From assembly GCA_903970595.1 (NCBI GenBank), contig CAJCJI010000016.1, forward strand, positions 1-38,139: a DNA stretch of 38,139 bases. The letters are read 5' to 3'. The notes beneath the pieces were generated by a model that saw nothing but the letters and a program-made list of their open reading frames with translations, did no database searches and was not told where the DNA came from. The position numbers and the translations under genes were made by a program. Below are positions 7,989 through 17,160 of this stretch, piece after piece; the stretch's first letter is position 1; each line of letters begins with the position of its first letter. Source of the stretch: Verrucomicrobiota bacterium (GTDB lineage Bacteria > Pseudomonadota > Gammaproteobacteria > Nevskiales > Nevskiaceae).

Positions 7989-9499
7989 GGAGGCATACCC
8001 GGCCGCAGGTGCATGAGGATATCCGCGATGGTGCGGCGCGAGCCCAGGCTGGCCAGCACCAGCGCCAGGTAGACCGCGGCCATGAACGCCGCCTCGCAGG
8101 GCAGACGTATCCAGACGCTGTAGCTTTCCAGGGCCAGGTGCGCGATCGAGGCGACCAGGGCCGCGGCCACCGCCGCCAGCAATGGCGTCACACACACTTT
8201 GACCACCATGCCGACGCGCAGCTGCGTACCGCGGAAGGCATAGCTCAGGCAGGGCCAGGTGAGCAGCAGCAAGGCTCCCGAGTAAGCCATCGCCACCAGG
8301 CCCACGCCCCAGGTGCGCCCGCCCAGGTAGAGACCACCCACGGTCGCCACCAGCAGGAAGCTCCAGCCGTATACGCCCCAGCGCAGCATCTGGCGCGTGC
8401 GGCCGCTGGACATGTAGAGCCAACCGGTGGAGGACATGATCGGCTGGACGCACATTCCCGGAGCAAACAGGCTCACCAGAAAACCGGTCTGGGTCCATTG
8501 TTTGCCGAGCATGGCCAGCACCAGGTCAGGCCCCATGATGAAGCAGCCGGCGCCGAACGGCATGGACAGCAAGGCCATCACCTCGATGCCGCGCAGGTAA
8601 TAGCGCGCATAGGTCTCCGGTTCGCTCTGCAAGCGGGACAAGGCCGGGGCGGCGATGCTGCCCAGCGGCTGGCTGATGTAGCCGAGCAGGGTTCGCGTCA
8701 GCATGTCGGCGCGGCTGTATTGCCCCAGCGGCCCGGCGCCAAGGAAGCGGCCCATCAACAGCACGCTGCCATAGGTACCGACATAGGCCATCAGGCCGAA
8801 TTGCACCAAGTAGCCGCCGTAGGACAGCATCGGCCAGATTTCGGGGTCGAAGCGGGGCCGCCCCGGCCGCCACTGCGACTGATGCCAGACCAGCAGGACC
8901 GAAATGGCATCGGCGGCGACCACCTGCACCACCAGCGCCCAATAGCCCGCGCCGGCGTGCGCCGCCAGCACCGCCAGGATGCCGCTGGACAAGGCTGAAA
9001 TCACCTGCAGCTTGGAGGTCAGCGCGAACTTGAGCTGGCGCACCAGCAGGGCATTGTGCTGGGCCGCCAGCGCGCCCAGCACGAAGGTAAGGGACAGTAC
9101 GCGGGTCACCGCGGTCAGCCGCTGGTCGCCGTAAAACGCCGCGACCAGGGGCGCACCGAGGCAGGCGGCGATGGTGGCCAGCGCCCCCGCCCCGACATTG
9201 ACCCAGAACAGGGAGTTGACGTGGCTGTCGGTGAGGTTTTCGCGCTGCACGGTGGCGCTGGCCAGGCCCAGGTCGCGGAACACCATGCCGACCGACAGCA
9301 CGCCCATGGTCATGGCGATGACGCCGAAATCCACCGGCGTCAGCAGGCGCGACATCACCGCCACCACACCCAGGCGCAGGAACTGGTTGATGCCCATCGC
9401 CGACACCGTGAGCAGGCCGCCCCGCACCGACAGCGCCTTCAGGCGCCCCAGCGACATCGGTTCGGATGCGTGTTCCCGGCCGTCCCTGGAGGGATTCAT
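7985..9499 (-). CDS. Wzx/WzxC-type polysaccharide flippase (MOP superfamily)
   Basis: Polytopic inner-membrane protein of 504 aa that should flip the undecaprenyl-linked repeat unit to the periplasmic face. The N-terminal region LRLGVVAVMSRLLTPVDFGVIAM, with a conserved RLLTPxDFG, is the hallmark of WzxC-like exporters. It is followed by DLGLASATVQRENLT and a regular series of hydrophobic segments to the C-terminus. A second in-frame ATG at 9457 (MSLGRLK) is an alternative start. It lies 3 bp after the upstream glycosyltransferase. With a flippase, Wzc-like co-polymerase and OPX protein, this operon fits a Wzx/Wzy-dependent pathway. Confidence 0.9.
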   Translation of the reverse strand: MNPSRDGREHASEPMSLGRLKALSVRGGLLTVSAMGINQFLRLGVVAVMSRLLTPVDFGVIAMTMGVLSVGMVFRDLGLASATVQRENLTDSHVNSLFWVNVGAGALATIAACLGAPLVAAFYGDQRLTAVTRVLSLTFVLGALAAQHNALLVRQLKFALTSKLQVISALSSGILAVLAAHAGAGYWALVVQVVAADAISVLLVWHQSQWRPGRPRFDPEIWPMLSYGGYLVQFGLMAYVGTYGSVLLMGRFLGAGPLGQYSRADMLTRTLLGYISQPLGSIAAPALSRLQSEPETYARYYLRGIEVMALLSMPFGAGCFIMGPDLVLAMLGKQWTQTGFLVSLFAPGMCVQPIMSSTGWLYMSSGRTRQMLRWGVYGWSFLLVATVGGLYLGGRTWGVGLVAMAYSGALLLLTWPCLSYAFRGTQLRVGMVVKVCVTPLLAAVAAALVASIAHLALESYSVWIRLPCEAAFMAAVYLALVLASLGSRRTIADILMHLRPGMPP

Positions 9500-9502
9500 G
9501 TC

Positions 9503-10657
9503 TCAATCGGTTCCCAGGCGGCGCAGGGCACTCAACCAGGTGCGCATGCACGCCGCCGTCTCGACCAGGAATTCGCGGCCGCCCTCGTCCCAGACGAAAC
9601 CGCGGAAGCGCGGCGCCTGCTGGTCCAGGGCCTCGGCCAGGGACGCATAGGCTTCCCCATAGCTGCCGCCCGACAGCTGCAGCTGCTGCAGCCAGGGCAG
9701 CAGCTCTTCGATCACCACCATGCCGGCCAGCTCGTGATACAGATCCTTGAGCAGGTTGTGCGGCGTGCGCCAGTGCTCGGCCACCGGCGAACCGATGCGT
9801 ACCGCATCGCCCAGGTGCTTGGCGCATTTCTGCACGAAATAGCCGGACAGGATGTCGCCGAAGCGGTCGATGCGCATGCCCTGTAGCGGGAACCCCATGC
9901 GCACGTACCAGTACGCCGGCAGCGCCTGCCGGACCAGCGCCGTATTCTGCGTATTGATCGGGGACCAGGCGGAGGCCCCCAGCAGTACCGGAACGTCCGC
10001 CGCCGCCCGGCCCTGCGGGCGTTGCGCCAGGCGGGTGATGGCGTCCACGTCCGGGTCCTTCAGCCACAGCCCGGCATTGATCGCCACACGGCTGGCGGCC
10101 ATTGCCGCGGGGACGCGCGGCAGCATCGGAGCCGGCACCGCGGTTCTCGCGGCGAACGGAAATCCGCGCGGATGGATGTCTCCCACCGCGCCGAAATCGA
10201 GCAGCGAGCAGATGTTGAACCACTCACCCTGCGCCACCTGGTGGACGCCAAGCTCGCCGCACAGACGCCCCGCCGACTGGTGGCTGCCCACAAAATCGCT
10301 GCCGGCCAGGCAATAGTTGTCGTCGTCGATCGAGATCAGCAGCGGCGTGCCGCTCTCCCAGGCGCGCAGAAAACCGATGTTGCGACGGTTGTCGCTGTTC
10401 CAGGGAATGAAGTCCTCCGGCAGCCCCAGCTGGCGCAGATAGGCGTCCTGCTCCTCCAGGCTGGGACAATCGATCAGAAAGCCCTGGCGCGCGGCGGCGG
10501 CGGCGGCCTCGTAGACGCTGGGCGGGGTCTTGCGGTCGCAGATGATGCGCAGCACCACGTCCCGCTCGCGGCCATGGGCGCGCAGGTCGTCCAGGTAGCC
10601 CTGCAACCAGGCCGGCTCGAAAATGGTGGTGACGACGATGTCAGCAGCGCGTGTCAT
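9503..10657 (-). CDS. Putative glycosyltransferase, RGP/STELLO-like (GT-A fold)
   Basis: A 384-aa soluble protein opening IVVTTIFEPAWLQGYLDDL. NSDNRRNIGFLRAWESG leads into LLISIDDDNYC, an acidic DDDN cluster like that of reversibly glycosylated polypeptides and STELLO (DUF288) proteins. RFGDILSGYFVQ further on parallels the R-F-G-D-I-W element of the same group. It is most likely a nucleotide-sugar-dependent transferase, or possibly a mutase-like enzyme, since plant RGPs include UDP-arabinose mutases. Its start lies inside the end of the upstream methyltransferase (17-bp overlap) and the flippase follows after 3 bp. Assignment rests on motif recall and is moderate. Confidence 0.6.
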   Translation of the reverse strand: MTRAADIVVTTIFEPAWLQGYLDDLRAHGRERDVVLRIICDRKTPPSVYEAAAAAARQGFLIDCPSLEEQDAYLRQLGLPEDFIPWNSDNRRNIGFLRAWESGTPLLISIDDDNYCLAGSDFVGSHQSAGRLCGELGVHQVAQGEWFNICSLLDFGAVGDIHPRGFPFAARTAVPAPMLPRVPAAMAASRVAINAGLWLKDPDVDAITRLAQRPQGRAAADVPVLLGASAWSPINTQNTALVRQALPAYWYVRMGFPLQGMRIDRFGDILSGYFVQKCAKHLGDAVRIGSPVAEHWRTPHNLLKDLYHELAGMVVIEELLPWLQQLQLSGGSYGEAYASLAEALDQQAPRFRGFVWDEGGREFLVETAACMRTWLSALRRLGTD

Positions 10658-11828
10658 TCAATAGCCTTTCCAGGTCCGGCTCGGCGGGCATCCTGATGAA
10701 AACATAGAGCCCGGAAAACTGGGAGAAAAACCGGAAACCGCCGCGCAGCCCCTCCAGGCTCTCGTGCACCGCGGCGCGGTTGCCGAGCAGGGCCGGATGG
10801 CCGTAATCCTCGCACACCACCACGCCGCCGGTACTGAGCGTCACCTCGCTGCCGCCCTTGAGCAAGGCGTCGAACAGGAAACGGGTGGCGCGATAGGAGT
10901 CGCAGTCGATATAAGCCAGGGCCAGCTGGCGCAGGCCGCTGTCCGCCAGGGTCCGGGTGAAATCCCCGCGCACCAGCGTGACGTTGTCGAATGGCGCCAG
11001 CTTGGCGCGCACCTCGTCGAAGCGCACGTCGTGACTGCGGTTCCAGAAATGATCCAGGCCCAGCGACTCCGCCGGAAAGCTGTCGAAGGTATCGAACATC
11101 AACAGCCGCCGCTGCGCTCCAAGCGCCTGCAAGGTGCGGGCAATGAGGTAGCCGCTGTGGCCCCGGTAGGAGCCGAACTCGGCGATATCGCCCGGCACGC
11201 CGTTGTCGATCACCTGGCGCAGCAACTGGTACAGGTCCAGATAATCGCGCAAACCGCACTTCTGCTCGAAGTGCTGCAGCGACTCCTCGTAGATTGCGTA
11301 TGGTCCGGGCCGGTCGAGCAATATCGGCGAAACGAAAAAAGTATCCCGGTACTCGTCGCGCCGCTCGAACAGGCGGCGTTCGGCTTCCAGGCCGGCGCAG
11401 TATTCCAAAGGCGTTGCATGGAGCCAGGCGTGGCCGGCCAGCATGCGCGCCGCTGCCGTCAGTTGCGCGGCCCCGGTGAACGCACACAGGATCTGCACTG
11501 CGCCCCGGCAATGCGCCTGATCCCAGCCCGCCACGGCGCCGGGCTCCGCGCTGCGGTGGGCGATCCCGCCGCGCTGCAGCGCGCGGTTCAGGGCCAGGTG
11601 GTAGGCATCCCCCGGACCCAGGCTCAACACCCAGGCCTGGTCCGCCGCTGCCCGGTCCTGCAAGGCCTGCCGCGCCCACTCGGTCAACGCGGCAACGGCT
11701 TGCCCGGTGTTGTCCACGCCCAGCCAGCGCGCCCGTTCCGCCGGGCTGAGCACACCCAGGCGGCGCCGCAACGCGGCGCGAATGCGCTGGAAACTCAGGC
11801 GCTTCAATTTGCCGCGGGCAAGGCTCAT
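10641..11828 (-). CDS. TylF-like methyltransferase with N-terminal extension
   Basis: A 395-aa protein whose C-terminal two-thirds is a TylF/MycF-type methyltransferase: DIAEFGSYRGHSGYLIAR as the SAM loop, LLMFDTFDSFPAE, LAYIDCDSYRAT and VVVCEDYGHPA. The first 150 or so residues have no motif I recognise, although LSLGPGDAYHLAL looks like a degenerate nucleotide-binding fold, so this could be a two-domain enzyme. The frame stays open for another 285 codons upstream, antisense-like over the kinase gene; the ATG at 11828, just after the kinase stop, is the credible start. Likely role: O-methylation of a sugar in the repeat unit. Confidence 0.8.
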   Translation of the reverse strand: MSLARGKLKRLSFQRIRAALRRRLGVLSPAERARWLGVDNTGQAVAALTEWARQALQDRAAADQAWVLSLGPGDAYHLALNRALQRGGIAHRSAEPGAVAGWDQAHCRGAVQILCAFTGAAQLTAAARMLAGHAWLHATPLEYCAGLEAERRLFERRDEYRDTFFVSPILLDRPGPYAIYEESLQHFEQKCGLRDYLDLYQLLRQVIDNGVPGDIAEFGSYRGHSGYLIARTLQALGAQRRLLMFDTFDSFPAESLGLDHFWNRSHDVRFDEVRAKLAPFDNVTLVRGDFTRTLADSGLRQLALAYIDCDSYRATRFLFDALLKGGSEVTLSTGGVVVCEDYGHPALLGNRAAVHESLEGLRGGFRFFSQFSGLYVFIRMPAEPDLERLLNDTRC

Positions 11829-11866
11829 GAACGCATTACCAAGGCCGGAACGCACCGCAGCCCCGG

Positions 11867-14035
11867 CTACTCGTAATTGTAGTAATAGGCTTCGTAGTAG
11901 GTATGGTGGCGGCGCGGATCCACCTGGTTGATGATGCATCCGACCAGGTTGCCGTGCACCAGGCGCAAGCGCCCGATGGAATGCTTGACCGCGCGGCGGG
12001 TGGTCTTGTCGGGTTTGACCACGAAGACCACGCCCGGGACGTACTTGCACAGGATCAGCGCATCGGCGCCCACCTGGGCCGGCGGCGTATCGAAAATGAT
12101 GCGCTGGTAGTCCTGCCCCAGGCGCTCGATCAGTTCGTGGAACGCCGGAGAGGCGATGGCCTCGGCCGGGTTGGGCAGGGTCTTGCCGGCGGGCAGCAGG
12201 CTGAAGGGCATATCCGGTACCGCGTGGATGCAATCCTCCAGCTGCGCCGTGCCGCTCAGCAGATGAGACAGACCGGGCGATCCGGCCTTGATGCCCAGGT
12301 AGCGCGCCAGCGAGGGCCGGCGCAGATCCGCTTCCACCAGCAGCACCCTGGAGTTGGTGCCCAGGCCCGCCGCCAGGCAGGCCGCAACCGTGCTCTTGCC
12401 CTCGAACGGCAGCGAGGAGGTGACCATCAGATGCCGTTCCTGCTTGCTCCATTCCGACACCATCAGGGCGGTCTGCACGGAACGCAGTGCTTCGGCGAAC
12501 GGCGAGCGCGGGCTTTCCACTGCAGCGCGCGCCGCCGATCCGTTGCGGGGAAGCTTGGCGATGAGCGGCAGGATGCCGAGCACCGGAACCCGGGTGATGA
12601 CTTCGAGGTCCTCGGCGGAGCGGATCTCCTCGTTGAGCAGGTGGCGCAGCGCGGCCAGGACCACGCCGAACAGCAGTCCGCAAGCGCCGGCAATTGCCAT
12701 CATCTTGAGCGTCCTGGGCTTGAACGGCTTCAGCGGCGCGATCGCCGGATCGATGACGCGCGCATTGACCTCGGCGAAGCTTTCGCCCAGATCGGCCTCC
12801 TTGAACTGACGCAGGAAGGTGTCGAACAGCTGGCGATTGCTGTCGACATTACGCTGCAGCACGCTGGCCTGGTAGGACTTGTCGTCGAAGGCCCGCATAT
12901 GCTCCTGGTTGGAAGCGACCTGCGCGGACAGTGCGGCGGCGTTCTGCTTGGCGATCTCGTATTGCGCCTTGATGCCCTGCGCGGCGACCCGCAGCGACTG
13001 GTAATAGGAACCCCTGGCGGCTTCGAGGCGGCCGCGGGCCTGCTCCATGGCCGGGTGCTTCGGTCCATAGCGCTGCTCTTGCTGGCGGTAGGACTCCTGC
13101 GCGTCCAGATAACTGGCGCTGGCCTTCTGCACCACCGGGTCGAGCAGCAGGGAACTGACGTTTTCGAGCCGCGAGGGATCGTCGCCCGCCGCTTCGATCC
13201 TGGCGTAGGAGTTGGCGAGCGCGGTGACCTTGAGCTGCGCGTCGCGCAGTTCCTTGGAGTTGTCGACCAGCTGCTCCTGCATCAGGTTGCGGTCGCCGCC
13301 GACCTGGACCAGGTTCTGGCTGTCGCGAAACGATTGCAGGCTCTTCTCCGACTCTTCCAGTTGGCCGCGGATGTCGCCGATCTTTCCCGACAGCCAGTCC
13401 ACCGCCTTGCGGGTGATGTTCAGGCGCGCCTGCAGCGCGCTGTCGATGTACTGCTCCGCCACCTCGTTGGCGATCCTGGCGGCGAGGTCCGGGGAAAAGG
13501 AATCGTATTCCACCTTGACCAGCTGGGTGCCGATGACCGGGTCGACGGTCAGGCGGCTCTGCAGTGCGTCCACATAGTTGGCGCGCTTGATCTGTGCCTC
13601 GTTCTCGGCCGGCTTGGAGCCGCCAAAGGACTTCATCAGGGAACTCAACCAGGTGAGCGGACTATATGGCGCCGGCGCCATGTCCTTCTCGAAATCCGGG
13701 TCATCCATGAGCTTGAGCTTGTCCAGCACATGCTCGGCGACGCTGCGCGACTTGAGGATCTCGTCCTGCGAGGCGTAATACTCGAAAGTGCCGGCGCCCG
13801 GATCGTAGATCTCCTTTTGCGTCGGCTCCAGATGGTTGCTCTTGGCCTCGATCAGCAGGGTCAGCGTGGCGCGGTACTGCGGCCGCGAGGCAATGCAGTA
13901 CACCGCCGCCCCGATCAGCGCCAGCACCGCGAAGGCCAGCACGCTCCACTTGTAACGGCCGAGGGTGCGGATCAGATCGGGAAAATCGATCAGCTCGCGG
14001 TCGTCCTCGGGTAGAACGCTTATCTCGGTGGCCAT
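11867..14035 (-). CDS. Wzc-type chain-length regulator fused to BY-kinase
   Basis: An inner-membrane polysaccharide co-polymerase of 722 aa that controls chain length and export by cycles of tyrosine autophosphorylation. The N-terminal Wzz domain starts near residue 15 with a membrane segment at about 32-52. A long coiled-coil periplasmic region follows, then a second membrane segment at about 455-475 after PLKPFKPRTLK. The cytoplasmic kinase has Walker A SSLPFEGKS (residues 540-548; F replaces the usual G), Walker A' LLVEADLRRP, Walker B RIIFDTPP, and a tail with six tyrosines in HHTYYEAYYYNYE. A TTG at 14041 is in frame, but the ATG at 14035 is preferred. It pairs with the OPX lipoprotein and barrel just upstream. 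Confidence 0.93.
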   Translation of the reverse strand: MATEISVLPEDDRELIDFPDLIRTLGRYKWSVLAFAVLALIGAAVYCIASRPQYRATLTLLIEAKSNHLEPTQKEIYDPGAGTFEYYASQDEILKSRSVAEHVLDKLKLMDDPDFEKDMAPAPYSPLTWLSSLMKSFGGSKPAENEAQIKRANYVDALQSRLTVDPVIGTQLVKVEYDSFSPDLAARIANEVAEQYIDSALQARLNITRKAVDWLSGKIGDIRGQLEESEKSLQSFRDSQNLVQVGGDRNLMQEQLVDNSKELRDAQLKVTALANSYARIEAAGDDPSRLENVSSLLLDPVVQKASASYLDAQESYRQQEQRYGPKHPAMEQARGRLEAARGSYYQSLRVAAQGIKAQYEIAKQNAAALSAQVASNQEHMRAFDDKSYQASVLQRNVDSNRQLFDTFLRQFKEADLGESFAEVNARVIDPAIAPLKPFKPRTLKMMAIAGACGLLFGVVLAALRHLLNEEIRSAEDLEVITRVPVLGILPLIAKLPRNGSAARAAVESPRSPFAEALRSVQTALMVSEWSKQERHLMVTSSLPFEGKSTVAACLAAGLGTNSRVLLVEADLRRPSLARYLGIKAGSPGLSHLLSGTAQLEDCIHAVPDMPFSLLPAGKTLPNPAEAIASPAFHELIERLGQDYQRIIFDTPPAQVGADALILCKYVPGVVFVVKPDKTTRRAVKHSIGRLRLVHGNLVGCIINQVDPRRHHTYYEAYYYNYE

Positions 14036-14072
14036 GAGCAAAAAGGGTATTTGAATAAATGGGCGACGGACT

Positions 14073-14669
14073 TCAAAACGTCCGCTCGCCGATGATCAGG
14101 GTGTCGCCGGGGAGCAGCTGCGAGTCCATGGTGACGCTGATGCGCTGCGACTCGGGCGTGTTTTCGCGCTGCGCATACACCCGGCTGGTCGATGCGAAAT
14201 CGGTCAGTCCGCCCGCCAGCGTCACCGCTTCCTGGACCTTCAGCCCGATGGTATAGGGATAGGAGCCCGGGCGGCGCACCTGCCCGGAAATGTAGACCGG
14301 CCGGTATTCGGCCACGTTGACCCGCACGTCCGGATTGACCATGTAGCCGTTGCGCAGGCCGGCGGCGATCACCGCCGCCAGCTGCTGCGCCGTGCGGCCT
14401 GCGGCGGTCACCTCGCCGAGAAACGGGTAGTTGAATTTTCCGTTCGGCTCGATCAGCGGCTTGACCGACAGGTCCGGCTCGCCGTAGACATCGATCTTCA
14501 CCGTATCGCCCGGGGCGAAGCGATACACCGCCGCGTCGAGCGCGGAAGTCGCCGAGAGACGGTGCGCGCCGGTCTGCACCGGTGTGCTGCGCTGCGGCAG
14601 CGGCGCGGCACAGGATACAAGCAGGAACAGGCCTGGGCCTGCCAGTAAGGCAAGGGAACGAAACGCCAT
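14073..14669 (-). CDS. Short Wza/OPX polysaccharide export lipoprotein
   Basis: A secreted lipoprotein of 198 aa with lipobox LLVSC at residues 16-20. The Poly_export domain follows (YRFAPGDTVKIDVYGEPDLS, then FNYPFLGEVTAAG and NPDVRVNVAEYRPVYISGQV) with one SLBB-like domain ending DTLIIGERTF. Full-length E. coli Wza is nearly twice as long and carries extra domains and a C-terminal outer-membrane helix. This protein stops at the periplasmic ring, so it cannot form the outer-membrane pore by itself. The beta-barrel encoded just upstream in the same operon is the obvious partner. It should form the periplasmic conduit between the kinase-linked co-polymerase and the barrel. Confidence 0.92.
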   Translation of the reverse strand: MAFRSLALLAGPGLFLLVSCAAPLPQRSTPVQTGAHRLSATSALDAAVYRFAPGDTVKIDVYGEPDLSVKPLIEPNGKFNYPFLGEVTAAGRTAQQLAAVIAAGLRNGYMVNPDVRVNVAEYRPVYISGQVRRPGSYPYTIGLKVQEAVTLAGGLTDFASTSRVYAQRENTPESQRISVTMDSQLLPGDTLIIGERTF

Positions 14670-14705
14670 GTGCTTTCAGGGTACCCGCTGGTATGTCCGA
14701 ATCGA

Positions 14706-16079
14706 TCAATCCGCGGCAAACGCGACCTTGACGCCCGCAAAGACGTCCGCGCGGCTGTAGTCGGCTCCAACCACATTGGAGTCGCGCCGGCCGAAGGCTC
14801 CAGTGCCGTAGACCGACACGGCGCGCGTCACCGAATAGGAGGCATACACGGCGCCGAAATACTGATGGTCTACGCGTCCGGCATTGTCGTTGACGAATTT
14901 CAGGTCGACCGCGTTGGCCGTGGCACGGGTCAGCAACAGCGGGGACCAATGTTCCGTCCAGTTCAGGGCGACGGATTGCACGTCGAGGAAGCCGCTCGAG
15001 GTCAAATAGCTTTGCTGGCTGCTTTGCCCGGCATCCAGGGCGAACTCGCGATAACGCGCCGGATTCCACCGCACGGTGGCCAGCCAGTCGAAGCCGGTAA
15101 ACGCCGGCTGCGCGCCGCCGACGAATTCGCGTTTCAGGGCGCCCACGCGCAGGTCGCCCGAAGTCTTGGCCGTGGCCAGCCAGCGCACGCCGCCGAGCAC
15201 CTGGTACAAGGTGCCGCCCTGGTTGGCCTCGCCCGCATAAATATTGGGGGTCTGCACCTGCGTGGCGCTGAAGTCCACCAGCAACTGGGTCTTCGGCGAA
15301 ATGGCGTAGTAGACGATGCCCTGGCCGGTCAACTCGTTGTAGTCCAGGTAATTGGAATAGAACTGATTGGTGTAGTAGGTCTTGTCCAGGGCGGAGATCG
15401 AGCCTTCCACCGACAAACCGGAGATGGATACGCCGTGCAGCCAGTTCAGCGACACCGAACCCATGCGCCAGTCGTCGAGTTGCGCCGGATTGATCACGCC
15501 GCCCTCGGTGCGATTGGTGCCGAATGGATCGTGCCCCATCACCAGACTGCCGTTCAGACCGAGGCGGTCTTCACGAAAGGGCTCCCAAAATGCACCGGTG
15601 GATACGATGGCGTCGGCGTAGTCGTCGTGCTGGCCCGGGGAATTGAGGGTCTGCAGGGTCGCGCCCGCCACCGCCCTGAACTGCAGGCGCGGCAGATTGT
15701 CCTGGTAAGCCACGATCGGCTGCAGCGCCCAGCCCCAGGCCTGAACCTTGTTGGGGGCGCTGTCCGTCATGTAATACAGGTTGTCGGTAAAGGTGCGGGC
15801 CAGGCTGGCGCGCGCCATGAACAGCCGGCCAAGTCCCGCGCTTTCCTCGCCCGGCTCCTGGGCCGAGGGGCTGGTGGACGCCGACGGACTCGGCGGTCCG
15901 CCGTTGAACGGCTGCCCCGGCATCACCAGGGATCCGGTTGAACCTGCCGATGCGGCATCCGATGCGGCATCCTGCGCAGCCGCGGACATGACAGCCCCGG
16001 CCGCGGCCGCGGCGCAGGCCACGGCCAGCAAGCCGCGAACTGCCTTTTGCGGAGCGGCCAACGTCTCGCGTTTACACAT
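14706..16079 (-). CDS. Outer-membrane beta-barrel of the EPS exporter (EpsL/BBP2-like)
   Basis: A 457-aa outer-membrane barrel. A cationic start, a hydrophobic stretch and an AxA-type site before QDAAS form a signal peptide (about residues 1-36), then a low-complexity Pro/Ser segment to about residue 75. The rest alternates polar and aromatic residues in amphipathic strands: ASLARTFTDNLYYMT, WALQPIVAYQDN, LQFRAVAGATLQTL, and a closing FAGVKVAFAAD with a penultimate-strand Phe. This fits the BBP2/EpsL-like barrels found in EPS loci. It is first in its operon, followed by the short OPX lipoprotein after 36 bp. Role as the outer-membrane pore for the polymer is inferred from fold and position. 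Confidence 0.82.
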   Translation of the reverse strand: MCKRETLAAPQKAVRGLLAVACAAAAAGAVMSAAAQDAASDAASAGSTGSLVMPGQPFNGGPPSPSASTSPSAQEPGEESAGLGRLFMARASLARTFTDNLYYMTDSAPNKVQAWGWALQPIVAYQDNLPRLQFRAVAGATLQTLNSPGQHDDYADAIVSTGAFWEPFREDRLGLNGSLVMGHDPFGTNRTEGGVINPAQLDDWRMGSVSLNWLHGVSISGLSVEGSISALDKTYYTNQFYSNYLDYNELTGQGIVYYAISPKTQLLVDFSATQVQTPNIYAGEANQGGTLYQVLGGVRWLATAKTSGDLRVGALKREFVGGAQPAFTGFDWLATVRWNPARYREFALDAGQSSQQSYLTSSGFLDVQSVALNWTEHWSPLLLTRATANAVDLKFVNDNAGRVDHQYFGAVYASYSVTRAVSVYGTGAFGRRDSNVVGADYSRADVFAGVKVAFAAD

Positions 16080-16303
16080 GCATCCCCCTGAATTTTGACG
16101 GAGCCTTTTTTACTGGCCAGCGTACGAAATCGCTGCCGATAGTAAGCGCGGAAGCGGCTCAGCGTCCATAGCCGGCGGGACAGCAATATATCTTTACGCT
16201 ACAAACGATTGCACCGCCAACCTGAACGACGCCATCTTGTGATGACACGACTCAGGCCTCATCCTAGCAAATCCTCCCAAACATAAAATCATCCAGGAGA
16301 ACC

Positions 16304-17146
16304 ATGCGGGCATTGAATCGAGTGGCGCGCGCGATGCTGCCCCGGCCCTGGATTCCGGCCGCACGGCAGCTGGCGGTACGGGCGGGCCTGGTGCGGGACC
16401 AGCCCCTGCGTTACCCGTTCTGGGAGACGCTGCACCATTATCCCTCGCCGCGGCCGCATTACCGCTGGGGCACCCTGTGCGCGGCCTTCCTGGCCAGGCA
16501 ACTGGGCTACCCGCGCATTTCCGTCATCGAATTCGGGGTTGCCGGCGGCGACGGCCTGCTGGCGCTGGAAGCGGTCGCGGCCGAGGCTGCGGCCGCGGCC
16601 GGAATAGCCATCCACGTCTACGGGTTCGATTCCGGAACCGGGCTGACCAAGCCGCAGGACTATCGCGACCTGCCGCAGCTGTGGGCCGAGGGCGACTACA
16701 AGATGGACGTCGCCCGCCTGAAGAGCCGGCTCAAGACCGCGCAGCTGGTGCTCGGGCCGGTGGCGCAGACCGTGCCGCAGTTTCTCGCCGGCGGTCCGGC
16801 GCCGATCGGCTTCGTGGTGTTCGACCTCGACCTGTATTCCTCGACCATGGACGCTTTCGGCATTTTCCGCGCCGCGGACGAGGCGCTGCTGCCGCGCGTC
16901 ACCTGCTATTTCGACGACATCATTGGCTACTCGCACAGCGATTTCAACGGCGAACGCCTGGCCATCGCGGACTTCAACCGGGCCAATGAAATGCGCAAGA
17001 TCTCCCAGATTTACGGCTTGCGCCACGCCCTGCGCCTGGACCAGTGGTGGACCGACATGATGTACATGTTCCACGCCTTCCAGCATCCGCGCTACCAGGA
17101 TTTCGACGGCACCAATCCCTGGAGGGAAATTCCTCTTTCCGGGTGA
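16304..17146 (+). CDS. Class I methyltransferase-like protein
   Basis: A 280-aa soluble protein with a Rossmann-like SAM motif, VIEFGVAGGDGLLALE (about residues 73-88), an acidic second motif YGFDSGTGLTKPQDY, and VFDLDLYSSTMDAF plus TCYFDDIIGYSHSDFNG where TylF-type enzymes place metal-binding acids. It is probably another O-methyltransferase of the glycan, although sequence outside these motifs is not one I can name. The start is firm: AGGAGA lies 6 bp upstream of the ATG. It heads a plus-strand group and is divergent from the barrel gene across a 224-bp gap. Confidence 0.68.
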   Translation: MRALNRVARAMLPRPWIPAARQLAVRAGLVRDQPLRYPFWETLHHYPSPRPHYRWGTLCAAFLARQLGYPRISVIEFGVAGGDGLLALEAVAAEAAAAAGIAIHVYGFDSGTGLTKPQDYRDLPQLWAEGDYKMDVARLKSRLKTAQLVLGPVAQTVPQFLAGGPAPIGFVVFDLDLYSSTMDAFGIFRAADEALLPRVTCYFDDIIGYSHSDFNGERLAIADFNRANEMRKISQIYGLRHALRLDQWWTDMMYMFHAFQHPRYQDFDGTNPWREIPLSG

Positions 17147-17160
17147 TCGCTTCCGGGCCA

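Noticed and set aside
7989-8498. N-terminal extension of the FkbM frame
   Set aside because: It lies over the flippase gene and has no resemblance to FkbM N-termini.
11829-12683. N-terminal extension of the TylF-like frame at 10641
   Set aside because: The added residues run through the kinase-coding sequence in another frame and show no domain.
11903-14014. 703-codon open frame on the plus strand
   Set aside because: It lies antisense to the Wzc-type kinase, which has clear domain motifs. The translation is rich in V, Q, R, H and D without any domain, a normal by-product of high-GC third positions.
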